Shown: positions 44,237 to 54,072, counted from the stretch's first letter. The stretch: DNA of 64,000 nt from Planctomycetaceae bacterium (GCA_024642205.1 JAHEBQ010000003.1:118409-182408), one strand, 5' to 3'. Numbers and translations are program-made. Notes: generated by a model from the letters alone, not told the origin.

Positions 44237-45301
44237 TCAAATCTTTTCCTCGCTGGACGATCGAAGTTCATGCTCGCTCGCGGGTTTTGAATTAACGAGT
44301 TTGTTGGCCAGCAGCCACCGAACAGTTTCGAGTACGGTTTCTTGAATCGGCCGTGCCTGAAAGCCCAGTTCGTTGACCGCCTTTTCCGTGGAAACCTTTT
44401 GATGGCAACTGATGATATGAATCGCTTCTGGAGTGACCAGCGGCCGAATGCCTCGCCAACGACTGTACCAGACGACCACGGGGGCAAAAGCCTTGGCCAT
44501 CCAAATCGGCAAAACCAGTCGTGGCGGTCGAGCCCCGCAGATTTCCTGAACCCATGCCGCGATGGACGGGAACGTGACGTATTGCGAGAACAAGATGTAT
44601 CGCTCACCACGACGTCCCCGAGATTCGGCGGCGACGGCTGCTCGGGAAACATCACGTACGTCGACCCAAAAATACCCGGCGTTAACCAGACCGGGCAATT
44701 GGCGATCGATCAACTGCAGCAAAAACTCGCCAGCCGGCGATGGCTCGAAATCGAATGGGCCCAGAATGCCAACGGGATTGAGAATGACGGCATCCAAACC
44801 AGCTCGAACCTCCTCCAATACCCTGCTTTCCGCTTCGGCTTTGCTCTGGTCGTACGCAAGATGTTTCCGCCGGTCCAACGCCAGTTCACGGGTTTCATCA
44901 ATCGGTCGATCTCGCGGGAGATACGATAACGCGTGAATCGAACTGAAATGAACCATCCTGTCCACGCCAGCACTCCGGCAAGCGGCAGCGACATTGGCGG
45001 TTCCTTCGATGTTCACACGTCTCATGCAGGCATCATGCTGACCATCGATTGCAATAGCACCGGCGAGATGAAAAACGGTCGACACTCCCTTCATGGCAGC
45101 TGGCAGCGTGGCCGGTTGCAGGACGTCGCCGAGGTATGTTTCGACCTCTAATCCCGCTAACGATGCCTTGCCTTCCTCTCGGACGAGCACACGAACGGTG
45201 CGGCCAAGATCCAGCAAATGGCGGACCAGGTTATTGCCGACCATTCCGGTGGCCCCGGTCACCAAAGTCGGTTTATCGAAGTCGACGGTCATTATTTTCA
45301 C
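44237..45301 (-). CDS. 3-beta-HSD-like NAD(P)-dependent dehydrogenase
   Basis: An extended short-chain dehydrogenase, 354 residues, of the 3-beta-hydroxysteroid dehydrogenase/dihydroflavonol reductase kind. It has TLVTGATGMVGNNLVRHLL (NAD-binding TGxxGxxG), VFHLAGAIA, VHFSSIHAL, and YDQSKAEAE with the catalytic Tyr and Lys, then ILNPVGILGP. Such enzymes oxidise a 3-OH on sterols or reduce keto groups. The methyltransferase gene follows on the same strand after about 235 bases. Assignment to steroids is by family and neighbours only, as many relatives act on other sugars or phenolics. Confidence 0.78.
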   Translation of the reverse strand: MKIMTVDFDKPTLVTGATGMVGNNLVRHLLDLGRTVRVLVREEGKASLAGLEVETYLGDVLQPATLPAAMKGVSTVFHLAGAIAIDGQHDACMRRVNIEGTANVAAACRSAGVDRMVHFSSIHALSYLPRDRPIDETRELALDRRKHLAYDQSKAEAESRVLEEVRAGLDAVILNPVGILGPFDFEPSPAGEFLLQLIDRQLPGLVNAGYFWVDVRDVSRAAVAAESRGRRGERYILFSQYVTFPSIAAWVQEICGARPPRLVLPIWMAKAFAPVVVWYSRWRGIRPLVTPEAIHIISCHQKVSTEKAVNELGFQARPIQETVLETVRWLLANKLVNSKPASEHELRSSSEEKI

Positions 45302-45557
45302 AATTCGTTATCTCGGAATCGGGACGGGGTTCGCCGGGTGAGGTCCAGTACGGTTTTATGCGTTATTACCACGCCTGCAAAGCTGACCCAATCCCGTAGC
45401 AACTCTTGTAAAAACGCCGATGTTTGAAATTCGGTCAACTTTCGACGATTCCGGGTTTGGTACAATTCCATGAACTTGAGCTCCAGTTGCAAGATCGTTG
45501 GCTGCGTTTGAAGCTGTTAATCCTGTGTCCCTCAACCTTACCTGAAGGAGATTCGCA

Positions 45558-46649
45558 ATGTTCGAAGCGCCCAAGCCTGACCACTGCCCGGACTGTGATC
45601 GCGAATCCAATCTGAACCTCGTTGATGGGCTGGATCGCAGAAAATTCCTGCAAGCGACGGGGAGCGTCGCGCTGACATCGGCTGGCTTAACGGCCTCCTG
45701 GTGGTCAACGATCGCCGGAACGGACGATGACAAAAATCCATCGGCGGAGACTCTGGTCAAAAAACTCTATGAGTCGATGAATGAAAAACAAAGGGCGGGC
45801 GTTTGCTTTGATTGGGATTTTTCCCGTGAATTCAAGTCGGGCATCAACAGGCAAGGTCTGTTGCGAACCCGTGTTGAAAACAACTGGCAGGTTACCGACA
45901 AAACAATCAGCAGCGATTTTTATACAACGGATCAGCAGGAGATCATTCGGGCGATCTTTGAAGGACTCTACGCTCCCGAGTGGATTCCCCGAATCGAAAA
46001 ACAGCTGCAGGACGACGCAGGGGGCTATGGAAAACACCAGAGCATTGCCATTTTTGGCAAGCCAGGTGCTGACAAGTTCGAATTCGTAATGACGGGACGG
46101 CATTTGACATTGCGTTGTGATGGCAATTCGACAGACCATGTGGCTTTTGGTGGACCCATTTTTTATGGCCACGCCGCCTCGGACTTTAACGAACCCGCCG
46201 ATCACCCGGGGAACGTCTTTTGGCCACAAGCTGTTGAGGCGAACAAGGTGTTCGGCATGCTCGATGGCAAACAGCGCAAGAAGGCCCTGGTTGAAACTCG
46301 CCCCCGGGAACAGGCGATTGCCTTTAAAGGGACAACCGGCCCACTTTCCGGAATACCGATCAGTGAGTTGAGTGCCGACCAAAAAGAGCAGATGCAAAAG
46401 GTCCTGCAAAAACTGATCGAACCCTACCGCGAGGCGGACCGCGCCGAGGCAATGCAGTGCTTGAAGAGCCAGGGTGGTCTCGACAAGTGCTCGTTGGCAT
46501 TCTATTCCCAAGGTGATATCGGAGACGACAAGACATGGGATAACTGGCGGCTGGAAGGACCATCTTTCATCTGGTACTACCGGGGCAGCCCCCATGTCCA
46601 TGTCTGGGTCAACGTGTCTGCTGACCCCTCGGTCCAGACCAATACCTGA
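45558..46649 (+). CDS. Tat-exported DUF3500 protein
   Basis: The 363-residue protein has a Tat signal (RRKFLQATG at 27-35, followed by a hydrophobic stretch) after an unusual 25-residue leader that includes DHCPDC. The mature part matches DUF3500 by general pattern: LYESMNEKQRAGVCFDWDF, GKHQSIAIFGKPGADKFEFVMTGRHLTLRCDG and a late PHVHVWVNV. DUF3500 proteins are of unknown function and often occur in planctomycetes. The ATG follows an excellent AAGGAGA site. It is divergent from the 3-beta-HSD-like gene. Confidence 0.82.
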   Translation: MFEAPKPDHCPDCDRESNLNLVDGLDRRKFLQATGSVALTSAGLTASWWSTIAGTDDDKNPSAETLVKKLYESMNEKQRAGVCFDWDFSREFKSGINRQGLLRTRVENNWQVTDKTISSDFYTTDQQEIIRAIFEGLYAPEWIPRIEKQLQDDAGGYGKHQSIAIFGKPGADKFEFVMTGRHLTLRCDGNSTDHVAFGGPIFYGHAASDFNEPADHPGNVFWPQAVEANKVFGMLDGKQRKKALVETRPREQAIAFKGTTGPLSGIPISELSADQKEQMQKVLQKLIEPYREADRAEAMQCLKSQGGLDKCSLAFYSQGDIGDDKTWDNWRLEGPSFIWYYRGSPHVHVWVNVSADPSVQTNT

Positions 46650-46906
46650 TCGGCTGGAAATTGTGATGGCGGTGTTCGTCGCCGGCGGCGGTTTCTGTTG
46701 GCAGCAGCCTTGCGAGGAACGAAATTGCACGTTGGGTGAGCAAGAAAACCGAAGACATCTTACCGAAAATTCCCTGTTTTTCCCGGAACTTTCAACTATT
46801 TCCCGGGTATTCTCAAATAAGTTTGCGACGATCTTCTGCTTCATCGTTGTAGAGGTAGAAGGATCGTCTGAGCGAGCGCCGTATTAGTCCAACCTGGTGA
46901 GCAACG

Positions 46907-47527
46907 ATGTCGATACCGTTCGACTCGGCGTTTTCCGGAACTGGTTCCAAACTGAAATCGACCCCGGAAAACGTGGAACGACAAACGAACACCGATCGAG
47001 CTTTCAGAAATCCTGAAAGTTTCTGCGAGGGGATTGCACCCCAGGCAACCCGGTACGCAATGTCGATCGTGCGTGTTTGGGCCGATGCGGAAGAAATCGT
47101 GCAGGAAGCGTTTTGTCGATTGATCCAATCGAATCGGGGGTCAGAAAACCCTGGACTCGAGATCGATTCGTCCAGCAAGGCGCTTTTGTTTGCGACGGTG
47201 AGGAACCTGTCGATCGATCAATTACGAAAACAAAAACGTCGCAGATTTGAACCTCTCGACGTCGCGCAACTTCCCGGCAAGAAGGTCCCTTTCGAAGGAT
47301 CAAGACTCTGGCAACTGGAGCTTGGTGTCCAGGCGATTTTGAAAGACTTACCCAATCAATGGTCCGACGCGCTGCAACTGAGAATCAATGGCGATCTGTC
47401 ATACGATGAGATCGCCAGTGTGATGGGCGCGACACATGCCCAGGTTCGAACCTGGATTTACCGGGCCCGGAAGCAACTGGAAAAGGACCTCGATAAACAG
47501 GGGCTGTTGATTCGGGGGAATGCATGA
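46907..47527 (+). CDS. RNA polymerase ECF sigma factor
   Basis: A 206-residue ECF sigma factor. Region 2 reads ATRYAMSIVRVWADAEEIVQEAFCRLIQ, followed by LFATVRNLSIDQLRKQKRRR; region 4 reads SYDEIASVMGATHAQVRTWIYRARKQL. The ATG 46907 is preceded by GAGCAACG, a weak site. The stop overlaps the start of the anti-sigma gene by a few bases (ATGATGA), so the pair is coupled. A third gene, encoding a secreted coiled-coil protein, may be the regulated output or a sensor. Confidence 0.92.
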   Translation: MSIPFDSAFSGTGSKLKSTPENVERQTNTDRAFRNPESFCEGIAPQATRYAMSIVRVWADAEEIVQEAFCRLIQSNRGSENPGLEIDSSSKALLFATVRNLSIDQLRKQKRRRFEPLDVAQLPGKKVPFEGSRLWQLELGVQAILKDLPNQWSDALQLRINGDLSYDEIASVMGATHAQVRTWIYRARKQLEKDLDKQGLLIRGNA

Positions 47528-48135
47528 TGAACCAACAACCGAATTGCGAAAGTTACGAACCGCTGATCAGTGCGTTGATTGACGGAGAACTTGAACCGGC
47601 AGAACAAAACGAACTTAAGTCGCATCTGCAGAACTGCCCGGCGTGCAAACAGCGGGTCATATTCTTCGAACGGGTGGATGCTGCGGTTGAATCCCTGTCT
47701 CACCGATCGGTTGCTGATTCACTGGACAATCCCAACCAGCGTTTGCCAGCACACTTTCCCTTTGCAATGCATCCACCGAAGAAGGACGTTCCTCGCCCGC
47801 GCAGACGGTTGATCTGGCGACTGATTCCGTTGGCAGCTGCTGCAACGCTGTTGATCTGCCTGGGTATTGCGGCATGGCCGTTTCCCAGACCTGCCAATGC
47901 CGATCAAATCTCGGCGTCCCAGATTGTTAAGCCTTTCAAGGAACTGCGCTTACTTAATTTGCAACAGCAACGTGATCAAGATTTGATGCTGCGGACACTG
48001 GGCATGGATCTTCGTTCGATGAAACTGGAAATCAACCTGCTTGAACCGGGGTCCGTTGAACGCATCAGTCTGGCGACTCAAATCGACGCTATGATCGAAA
48101 AAGTGAAATTGTACGAAGCAAAGAACGTTGAATGA
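47524..48135 (+). CDS. Membrane anti-sigma factor (zinc type)
   Basis: A 203-residue anti-sigma factor with the zinc motif HLQNCPAC (H34, C38, C41; HxxxCxxC) in a ZAS-type N-terminal domain (YEPLISALIDGELEPAEQNEL), a single membrane helix at about 98-118 (LIPLAAAATLLICLGIAAWPF), and a small outside part with a helical tail. It should hold the sigma factor at the membrane until a signal is sensed. The start overlaps the sigma stop. The next gene is 250 bases downstream. Confidence 0.88.
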   Translation: MMNQQPNCESYEPLISALIDGELEPAEQNELKSHLQNCPACKQRVIFFERVDAAVESLSHRSVADSLDNPNQRLPAHFPFAMHPPKKDVPRPRRRLIWRLIPLAAAATLLICLGIAAWPFPRPANADQISASQIVKPFKELRLLNLQQQRDQDLMLRTLGMDLRSMKLEINLLEPGSVERISLATQIDAMIEKVKLYEAKNVE

Positions 48136-48385
48136 ATGGACAGGTGCGATTGCAAGTGTTTTTCGTACCGGGCTGCGGGTGTCTCGCCCCACGGTAGTTT
48201 GAGTTTCGCGGATGACGCCGTCGCGCGTTACAGGCCAGTTAAGGATTTCGGCGATTGACACAAGACCAAGACGGACATCAAACGGCCCGGATAACGGGTT
48301 ATCTGCGACAACGGTGACCCATTTATTTGACCCTCAAACGAATTCCAATAACTTGAAAACTGAAAGACAACCCCGGGAGAATATC

Positions 48386-49696
48386 ATGAAATTTCTGATT
48401 CCACTAACGCTGTTTGCGATGGCCCTGTTCAGCAGCGGCAACGCAATTGTCACTGCGCAGGACGACTCGCAATCCAGGTCGGATCTCGAACTTGCCCAGG
48501 CGCTGGAAGTCAAGCGAAAGGTAGAAGCGGATTTGGCGGCTTTGCAGAAAGCAGGAAAAGAGCAGCAACCCCAGAAAAAATCCAACCGAAAGAAAAAAAA
48601 CGATGAAATCGAAGCCGATGGCTCGCTGAAAATGCTGGCAGGAATCGACGAAAAACAAATCGAAGCCTGGGCCGAGAAACATGCCGGCGAATGGGAAAGC
48701 TGGGCAGAGCGATTTGAACAAAAGATGGAAAAATGGGCCGAAGGTCAGGAAAAGGAATGGGAGAAATGGGCAGACAATTATTCCGAGCAGTGGGAAAACT
48801 GGGCGGAAAAAATTGAATCGGGCGAGATCAAGCCAGAGGAAATTCAAAATCTTCTGGAGAAGAACCTCAAAATGCTCAGCGAAATGCCGCTTGGCGAAAT
48901 GATCGATGGAGGGCTCAAAGAAGGCCTGGGCGAATTGAAAAACATGCCAATCGAAAGTCTGGGTGAATTACATGAACTCGTTGGCGGTTCGTTGGAACAA
49001 GCCCTGGGTGCGATGGAAAAGGAAATTGCCGGAGTTGCCGCGACGGAAATCAAGAACGCGCTGGGGGAACTCGAGACTGGCGAATTGAAAAAAGCAATCG
49101 GTATGCTGCAGAATTCAATCCAGGTTCAACAGCGCCAGATCGACGATAGTGCGAAGAAGAAGATCATGGAGTTGAAGGAGTTGTTGAAAAACAAGGACGA
49201 ACTCAACGAAGAGCAACTCGCCGAAGTTGCTTCTGCCCTGGAGCAGGAAATTGCCGATGCGATCGCACTGACCAGGAAACAGGCCGAAAGAGGGCGCAGG
49301 TCCGCTCTCGAACAAAGGGACAAGGCGGCGGCTGATCGCGATGCAATTCGCAGCAAACAGGAAAGAGCCAAGCGTGAACTGATTCAGCGAAATGCACGGG
49401 ATGTCGAATCCGTACGAGCAGAAGCTGAAGCCGCGAAGGCAGAGGCGTTGGCGGAGCAGGCGGAGATGATGGCAAAAAAAGTCGAAGCATTAAACAAAGC
49501 CGCGATGGCCGACGCATTGTCGAAAGCCAAATCGAAAATGGCAGATCAATCCAAAACGAAGCTTGACCAGTATTTCTCAAAGCTGAAAGCGCAACAGGAA
49601 AACCTCAAAGAGAAAGAATCCGAAATCGAAGCCATGCGTCGTGAAATCCGGGAGCTTCGCAAGGAAGTCGAACGGATGAAGCAGGACAAGGACTAG
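48386..49696 (+). CDS. Secreted coiled-coil protein with five 11-residue Trp repeats
   Basis: A 436-residue protein: signal peptide (FLIPLTLFAMALFSSGNAIVTA), a basic stretch at about 60-72, then five perfect-period 11-residue repeats starting at W95, W106, W117, W128 and W139, each opening WAE or WAD. The rest is long helical, charged coiled coil (about 150-436) rich in Glu, Lys and Ala. The ATG follows GGGAGA. It lies downstream of the sigma/anti-sigma pair, possibly as a target or envelope sensor. No enzyme motif. The helical repeat is described under its own entry. Confidence 0.75.
   Translation: MKFLIPLTLFAMALFSSGNAIVTAQDDSQSRSDLELAQALEVKRKVEADLAALQKAGKEQQPQKKSNRKKKNDEIEADGSLKMLAGIDEKQIEAWAEKHAGEWESWAERFEQKMEKWAEGQEKEWEKWADNYSEQWENWAEKIESGEIKPEEIQNLLEKNLKMLSEMPLGEMIDGGLKEGLGELKNMPIESLGELHELVGGSLEQALGAMEKEIAGVAATEIKNALGELETGELKKAIGMLQNSIQVQQRQIDDSAKKKIMELKELLKNKDELNEEQLAEVASALEQEIADAIALTRKQAERGRRSALEQRDKAAADRDAIRSKQERAKRELIQRNARDVESVRAEAEAAKAEALAEQAEMMAKKVEALNKAAMADALSKAKSKMADQSKTKLDQYFSKLKAQQENLKEKESEIEAMRREIRELRKEVERMKQDKD
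48668..48832 (+). repeat. Five tandem 33-bp units encoding an 11-residue Trp repeat
   Basis: Units WAEKHAGEWES, WAERFEQKMEK, WAEGQEKEWEK, WADNYSEQWEN and WAEKIESGEIK follow one another with no gap. An 11-residue period places the Trp at the same face every three turns of helix. The DNA units have diverged while Trp, Ala and acidic positions are kept, so the pattern is under selection. Confidence 0.85.
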
Positions 49697-50014
49697 GTCT
49701 GCGGGGATGATTTCGCCGGGGATGCCGCAAGAAATCACCGGGCGAGCCGCTTGTGCCAACCAGAGGCCACTGCCAGCAACTGGCCAGTTGAAATGGTCGC
49801 ATCCGCGTCCACCGGAAATTCAAAGGGGATGACCGGTGGGCGTTTTTTTTGGCAAGGCAGACTGCCGTGATCCAGGGCTTCTCGACACTCGATACCCCCG
49901 GAACGGGTCATCGGATGACTTGTGAAAAGCCGCGATCCGCGGCGAAACAGGCAGAACAAACTTGCAAATCCGTAAGCTGAATTCTGAGCTACCCGTACCT
50001 CGAAAACCGAAGAC
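49697..50014. other. Intergenic region between convergent genes
   Basis: About 320 bases between the coiled-coil gene and the giant cytochrome gene. It holds the strong plus-strand terminator at 49806-49850. No further feature or terminator for the minus-strand gene is evident. Confidence 0.3.
49806..49850 (+). terminator. Rho-independent terminator of the sigma/anti-sigma/coiled-coil unit
   Basis: A 10-bp stem (CGTCCACCGG / CCGGTGGGCG, one G-T pair) with a 17-base loop is followed by eight T, 110 bases after the stop of the coiled-coil gene. Confidence 0.85.
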
Positions 50015-53000
50015 CTACTTCTTTAACTTGAAAATTGAATTGTGGATCTTTCCTTGCAGACGTTTACCCTCTCTTGTATTTAACGAGTAGTTAATCTCCA
50101 TTCCCCAGGTCAACTTGATTTCCGGGATCTTCAAAATGACCGTTTGGCCATCCTGGGAGACGTCGGCCGTGTCGACGCTGAGTCGTTTTTCGTTGAAGTG
50201 CTTCGATCCGTAGTTCGCAGTACGCTTCAGGTCCCATGTATTGACCGAGTAGTTGGACGGGTCGCTCGCGCTGGATCGGTCAACCGCCCCGCTGAAGCGA
50301 ATTTCGATTCCGTCGACGGATGCACTCAATCCGATCGGCAGATGAACTGGCTTGCCGGTACAACGCACGCGGTAGAGTCCGCCCGGTTCCTGCTGATTTC
50401 CGGCCCACGCAAACATGCCACAACAATACAACTGCCCATCGACTGGGTGAAATCGACCGCGCATCACGCCTGTCGGAAACTGCTCCAGTGGGAATTCGCA
50501 CATCCCGCCCTGCATTTGTCCATCGACTTCTTCGTGAGGCACCACGTAGATTTTTCCATAACCGTAGGAAAAATTCAGCAGCGAACCGTTTAGCGGCCCC
50601 CATTTTTTGCTGTCGACCCATAACAACTCGGATGGCGACCGATCAAACGCATTGGTAATCCAGCAGAGGGGATCCGACATCGCCGAATCAGACTCGTCGG
50701 TCACATCGTGGTAGCCAAACATATTGCCGTAAAATTCGCCTGGCCGGACCCAGTTGATTCGGTTTTTGGGATTCCAATGCCCTTCCTGGTCGGTCACGAC
50801 AAACGAACCGTCCGGATTGAGGCAAACGCCGTTGGCTGCACGGAAACCGTTGGCAATAATCTCCGTCGATTGGCCATCGGGGCTGACTTTCAAGAGGGTT
50901 CCGTGATGTGGGACGATCGCCGTCTTGGCATGCCGGGCCGACTTTGCATAGTAAAAATTCCCGGCATCATCCCTTTGCAAGCCCATCGCGAACTCGTGAA
51001 AATGCTCGGTCACCTGGTGATCGCTGTTGAAGCACTCATACCAGTCGGCTTCATGGTCGCCATTGAGGTCATTCAAGATTACGATCTGGTCGCGGCAGGT
51101 GACATAGATCTTTTCTTCAACGCATTTCACACCCAGTGGCTGAAACAAACCAGCAGCAATCCGCTGCCAAGTCAGGGTGTCGTTACCGCCTTTTTCTGAC
51201 TCCGGCCCGAAACCTGTAACCCGCCAGACGGAACCATCCCAAGCCGAAATGATCGCCGTCTCGCCGTCGGGCAGGAAATCAAGTCCGGTCAAACGCAACT
51301 GGCAATTCCATGGGTTTTTTGTGGGGCGTTGAAACACATCGACCGCAAATGGTCCATCGTCATTGCCCCGGATGATCTTCGTCGTCAGAACGTCGGGATA
51401 ATTAGGCGGTCCGCCGCCCGTATACGCTGAGAGATCTACTGGCTTTAGAAACGGCGTCATCTGTTTGACAACCCGTTGAGCCTGACCGTTCGTCTCCACG
51501 GGGCTGTACGCGATGACGAAGTTCACCGGCATTCCCGCGGGAATCACAAATCGCAGGTTGCGGTCTGGCTTGGTCCAACTGCCATCCTTGAATGAGCTTT
51601 GAACCAACAGGCCTGAATCTTTCGGGGCTGAACCCGCGGCTTGTACGACGACGCCCGTGAGAGCTTTATCGCCGTTTAATTCAAGCACTTCGCTCCCCTG
51701 TTGTGAGTTCCAGGTCCCCACCAGGTTGCTGGAGTCAATTTTTTCTGGATTCGCCACTTCTTCAACCGACAGTTTTCGTTGGTAGAAACGCAACTCGTCC
51801 AACGTTCCCTGAAAAAGCGAAGGATCTGGAAAGTTTTTGTTGGTGAATCCGATTCGCGCCACCGAACCGTCAAGTTTTTTTTCCGGCCCCAGTTTGCCGC
51901 CCCCGGCAGGTTTGCCATCGATAAAAAAGCGAACTCGCTGGCTGTCGGCTTGCCAGGTCATTACCAGATCGTGCCAATTCCCGTCGTCTACCTTTCGATT
52001 GGCCTGGACTGCACCGACCCAACCTATGTCCAGCGTCGGTCGTCCACCACGAAGAAAAAACGTATGGCCTTGCGGGATCCACTCATCATCCTGTTTGGTC
52101 TGCGCAAAAATGGTGCCGTTTTTGGTCGACTGGATCCGTGCATAAATGGAGTAATCGGAGCTTGCCATTTCAAATCGGTCTCCGTTGGCAATTTCGATGA
52201 ACCGGTCACCCTTGAAAACCAGACCCTGACGTGTTTTGACCCGGGCACCTTCCTCGACTTCGACCTGGTTGGTTCCCGGCAAGGCAAGCACACCGTTCCC
52301 GAATCCGTCAACCGAATCCAGGTTGGCAATCTGCAGGACGATCTCCCGCTCTCGCAGACCGACATTAAATGTCCGGGTATAAACCGGAGTTGAACCAGCA
52401 AATCCCAAACCCGGCATCTCAAGAACCTCGACGTCTCCGACGCGATACTTGAGGATCGTCTGTTTGCCAAACCGATACATTCCCAGGTAGTGAGCCCAGT
52501 CGTGAGGGAGCGGTCCGTACTGTTTTCCATCTCGACCCACTACCCGATCGTCGACAAACGAGCGGACCAGATTGTTGCCTTTCTGACTCGCTGGCCTGCC
52601 GACGCCCGGGCCCGTCGGATTGGCAAAATGAACTTCGCCCGCGACCCGCGGATGAGTTCCATGGGTTCCGTTGAAATGGATCCCTTCCCAGTCGATGAAC
52701 CGACCACTCCAGGCACCCGCGACTCGCATCGTATCGTGTTCGTACATCATCCAGTGACTGCCCGACTCAACACCTCCGGGCCCGTCGTCCAACCGGACGG
52801 CGATTCCTTTTTGGGCAATGTTCGAACCGTCGCTGGAGACTTCGATCGTGTTGATCAGACTTGGACCGTAATCCATCCGCGTCCAGGGTTGCGAAACCAC
52901 CGGCTTGGGACCCCGTGTGTCTCCTTTGGGAAGCGACGCAAGATAGTCATCTGTAACAGCAAAAAACTCGGATGGATTGTTGTTTTTGATAAATTGCTGC

Positions 53001-53917
53001 CGAATGTAATGGATGACTTCGTATTTTTGCTGGGGCACCATCCAGCGTTGCGGGTTCATCATTCCAAACCCCTGCGTTAACGTCTGATACATCTGGTAGG
53101 GCTGATTGCCGTTTTTGAATTTGCCGGATCCAAATCGTAGTGACGTCGGCATCGAGCCTTCTTCTTCGATCGTGCCGTGACAACTGGCACACCGCAGGCG
53201 ATAGGTTTCCTCGCCGCGTGCCAATCCGGCCTGATCGAGGCCACGAATCAACCCGGCATGGTCGACTCGCGATTCGTATTCCGGAAGCGGAGTGAATGCC
53301 ACCAGCCCCGTTGGTTTCAATTCGGCCGCCCGCCCTTCCCCGCTGGCGGCAATGGTCTCCAGGTAACTGATCAAGTCAAGAAACTGCTGGCGGTCAGCCA
53401 GTTGATTGGCCAAACCTTCGGGCATGGTGGAGGTTTTCGTTTTCGACCATTCCTCGACTTGATCTTTGGAAATTTCAAGTGGTTTGTCGGGCTGTTCAAT
53501 CTGATCGATTACCAGTTGCGAATCGGATTCCAGTACGAGGATGCCCGAGATCTGTCGGCCATCGTCCAGGAGGATTTTGGCCGTCTCAAAACCCTCTTTC
53601 ACCTTGGCCGACGGCTGCAGGACGGATTCCACCAAGTGCCCAACCTCGATGACACGTTTTTCCGACAGGTCGGGACCCAGCCGTCGTCCGCTGGATTGTG
53701 TTTCGTGACAACGGGCACAGTTCATCGTCGGCTGATAGAACGCGATCGCTCCCCGGCGAGGATCACCAAACTTCCGCGCGTCATTGACCAGTTGAGAGAC
53801 CGGTTCGGTTTGAAGTCGCCTGGTGAGAGTCTCAGGCTGATTCGACTGGGCGAAGGCGATCGGTGAAATAATCGTCAATTTAAACCACAGGACGAATACG
53901 AGGCTTCTTCGGGTCAC
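50015..53917 (-). CDS. Giant secreted PVC-type c-type cytochrome with LamG and propeller domains
   Basis: A 1300-residue exported protein. After a signal peptide (SLVFVLWFKLTIISPIAFA) are two haem-binding sites: CARCH at 67-71 and CASCH at 243-247. Next come a DUF6797-like region (about 340-500; DYGPSLINTIEVSSDG), a LamG-type sandwich at about 565-730 (GLVFKGDRFIEIANG, NWHDLVMTWQADSQRVRFFIDGKPAGG) and a propeller of the glucose/sorbosone dehydrogenase kind (PLGVKCVEEKIYVTCRDQIVILNDLNGDHEADWYECFN.. NGVCLNPDGSFVVTDQEGHW). The expected role is extracytoplasmic oxidation or binding of sugars or polysaccharide; the substrate is unknown. Planctomycetes have many relatives. It is a single gene. Confidence 0.85.
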   Translation of the reverse strand: MTRRSLVFVLWFKLTIISPIAFAQSNQPETLTRRLQTEPVSQLVNDARKFGDPRRGAIAFYQPTMNCARCHETQSSGRRLGPDLSEKRVIEVGHLVESVLQPSAKVKEGFETAKILLDDGRQISGILVLESDSQLVIDQIEQPDKPLEISKDQVEEWSKTKTSTMPEGLANQLADRQQFLDLISYLETIAASGEGRAAELKPTGLVAFTPLPEYESRVDHAGLIRGLDQAGLARGEETYRLRCASCHGTIEEEGSMPTSLRFGSGKFKNGNQPYQMYQTLTQGFGMMNPQRWMVPQQKYEVIHYIRQQFIKNNNPSEFFAVTDDYLASLPKGDTRGPKPVVSQPWTRMDYGPSLINTIEVSSDGSNIAQKGIAVRLDDGPGGVESGSHWMMYEHDTMRVAGAWSGRFIDWEGIHFNGTHGTHPRVAGEVHFANPTGPGVGRPASQKGNNLVRSFVDDRVVGRDGKQYGPLPHDWAHYLGMYRFGKQTILKYRVGDVEVLEMPGLGFAGSTPVYTRTFNVGLREREIVLQIANLDSVDGFGNGVLALPGTNQVEVEEGARVKTRQGLVFKGDRFIEIANGDRFEMASSDYSIYARIQSTKNGTIFAQTKQDDEWIPQGHTFFLRGGRPTLDIGWVGAVQANRKVDDGNWHDLVMTWQADSQRVRFFIDGKPAGGGKLGPEKKLDGSVARIGFTNKNFPDPSLFQGTLDELRFYQRKLSVEEVANPEKIDSSNLVGTWNSQQGSEVLELNGDKALTGVVVQAAGSAPKDSGLLVQSSFKDGSWTKPDRNLRFVIPAGMPVNFVIAYSPVETNGQAQRVVKQMTPFLKPVDLSAYTGGGPPNYPDVLTTKIIRGNDDGPFAVDVFQRPTKNPWNCQLRLTGLDFLPDGETAIISAWDGSVWRVTGFGPESEKGGNDTLTWQRIAAGLFQPLGVKCVEEKIYVTCRDQIVILNDLNGDHEADWYECFNSDHQVTEHFHEFAMGLQRDDAGNFYYAKSARHAKTAIVPHHGTLLKVSPDGQSTEIIANGFRAANGVCLNPDGSFVVTDQEGHWNPKNRINWVRPGEFYGNMFGYHDVTDESDSAMSDPLCWITNAFDRSPSELLWVDSKKWGPLNGSLLNFSYGYGKIYVVPHEEVDGQMQGGMCEFPLEQFPTGVMRGRFHPVDGQLYCCGMFAWAGNQQEPGGLYRVRCTGKPVHLPIGLSASVDGIEIRFSGAVDRSSASDPSNYSVNTWDLKRTANYGSKHFNEKRLSVDTADVSQDGQTVILKIPEIKLTWGMEINYSLNTREGKRLQGKIHNSIFKLKK

Positions 53918-54072
53918 GACTAATCTCCGCGCGGGAACGACAGGGTTTACGAACTGACCAGTTTAACCTGCCACCCTCTCTGGCAGGAAGACTTGCCCGG
54001 AATACCGGAAATGGGCGGCACATTCAGGGGTATCTTCCTTCAGACGTTCAAGGCACCCAAACCTGTTGACCA

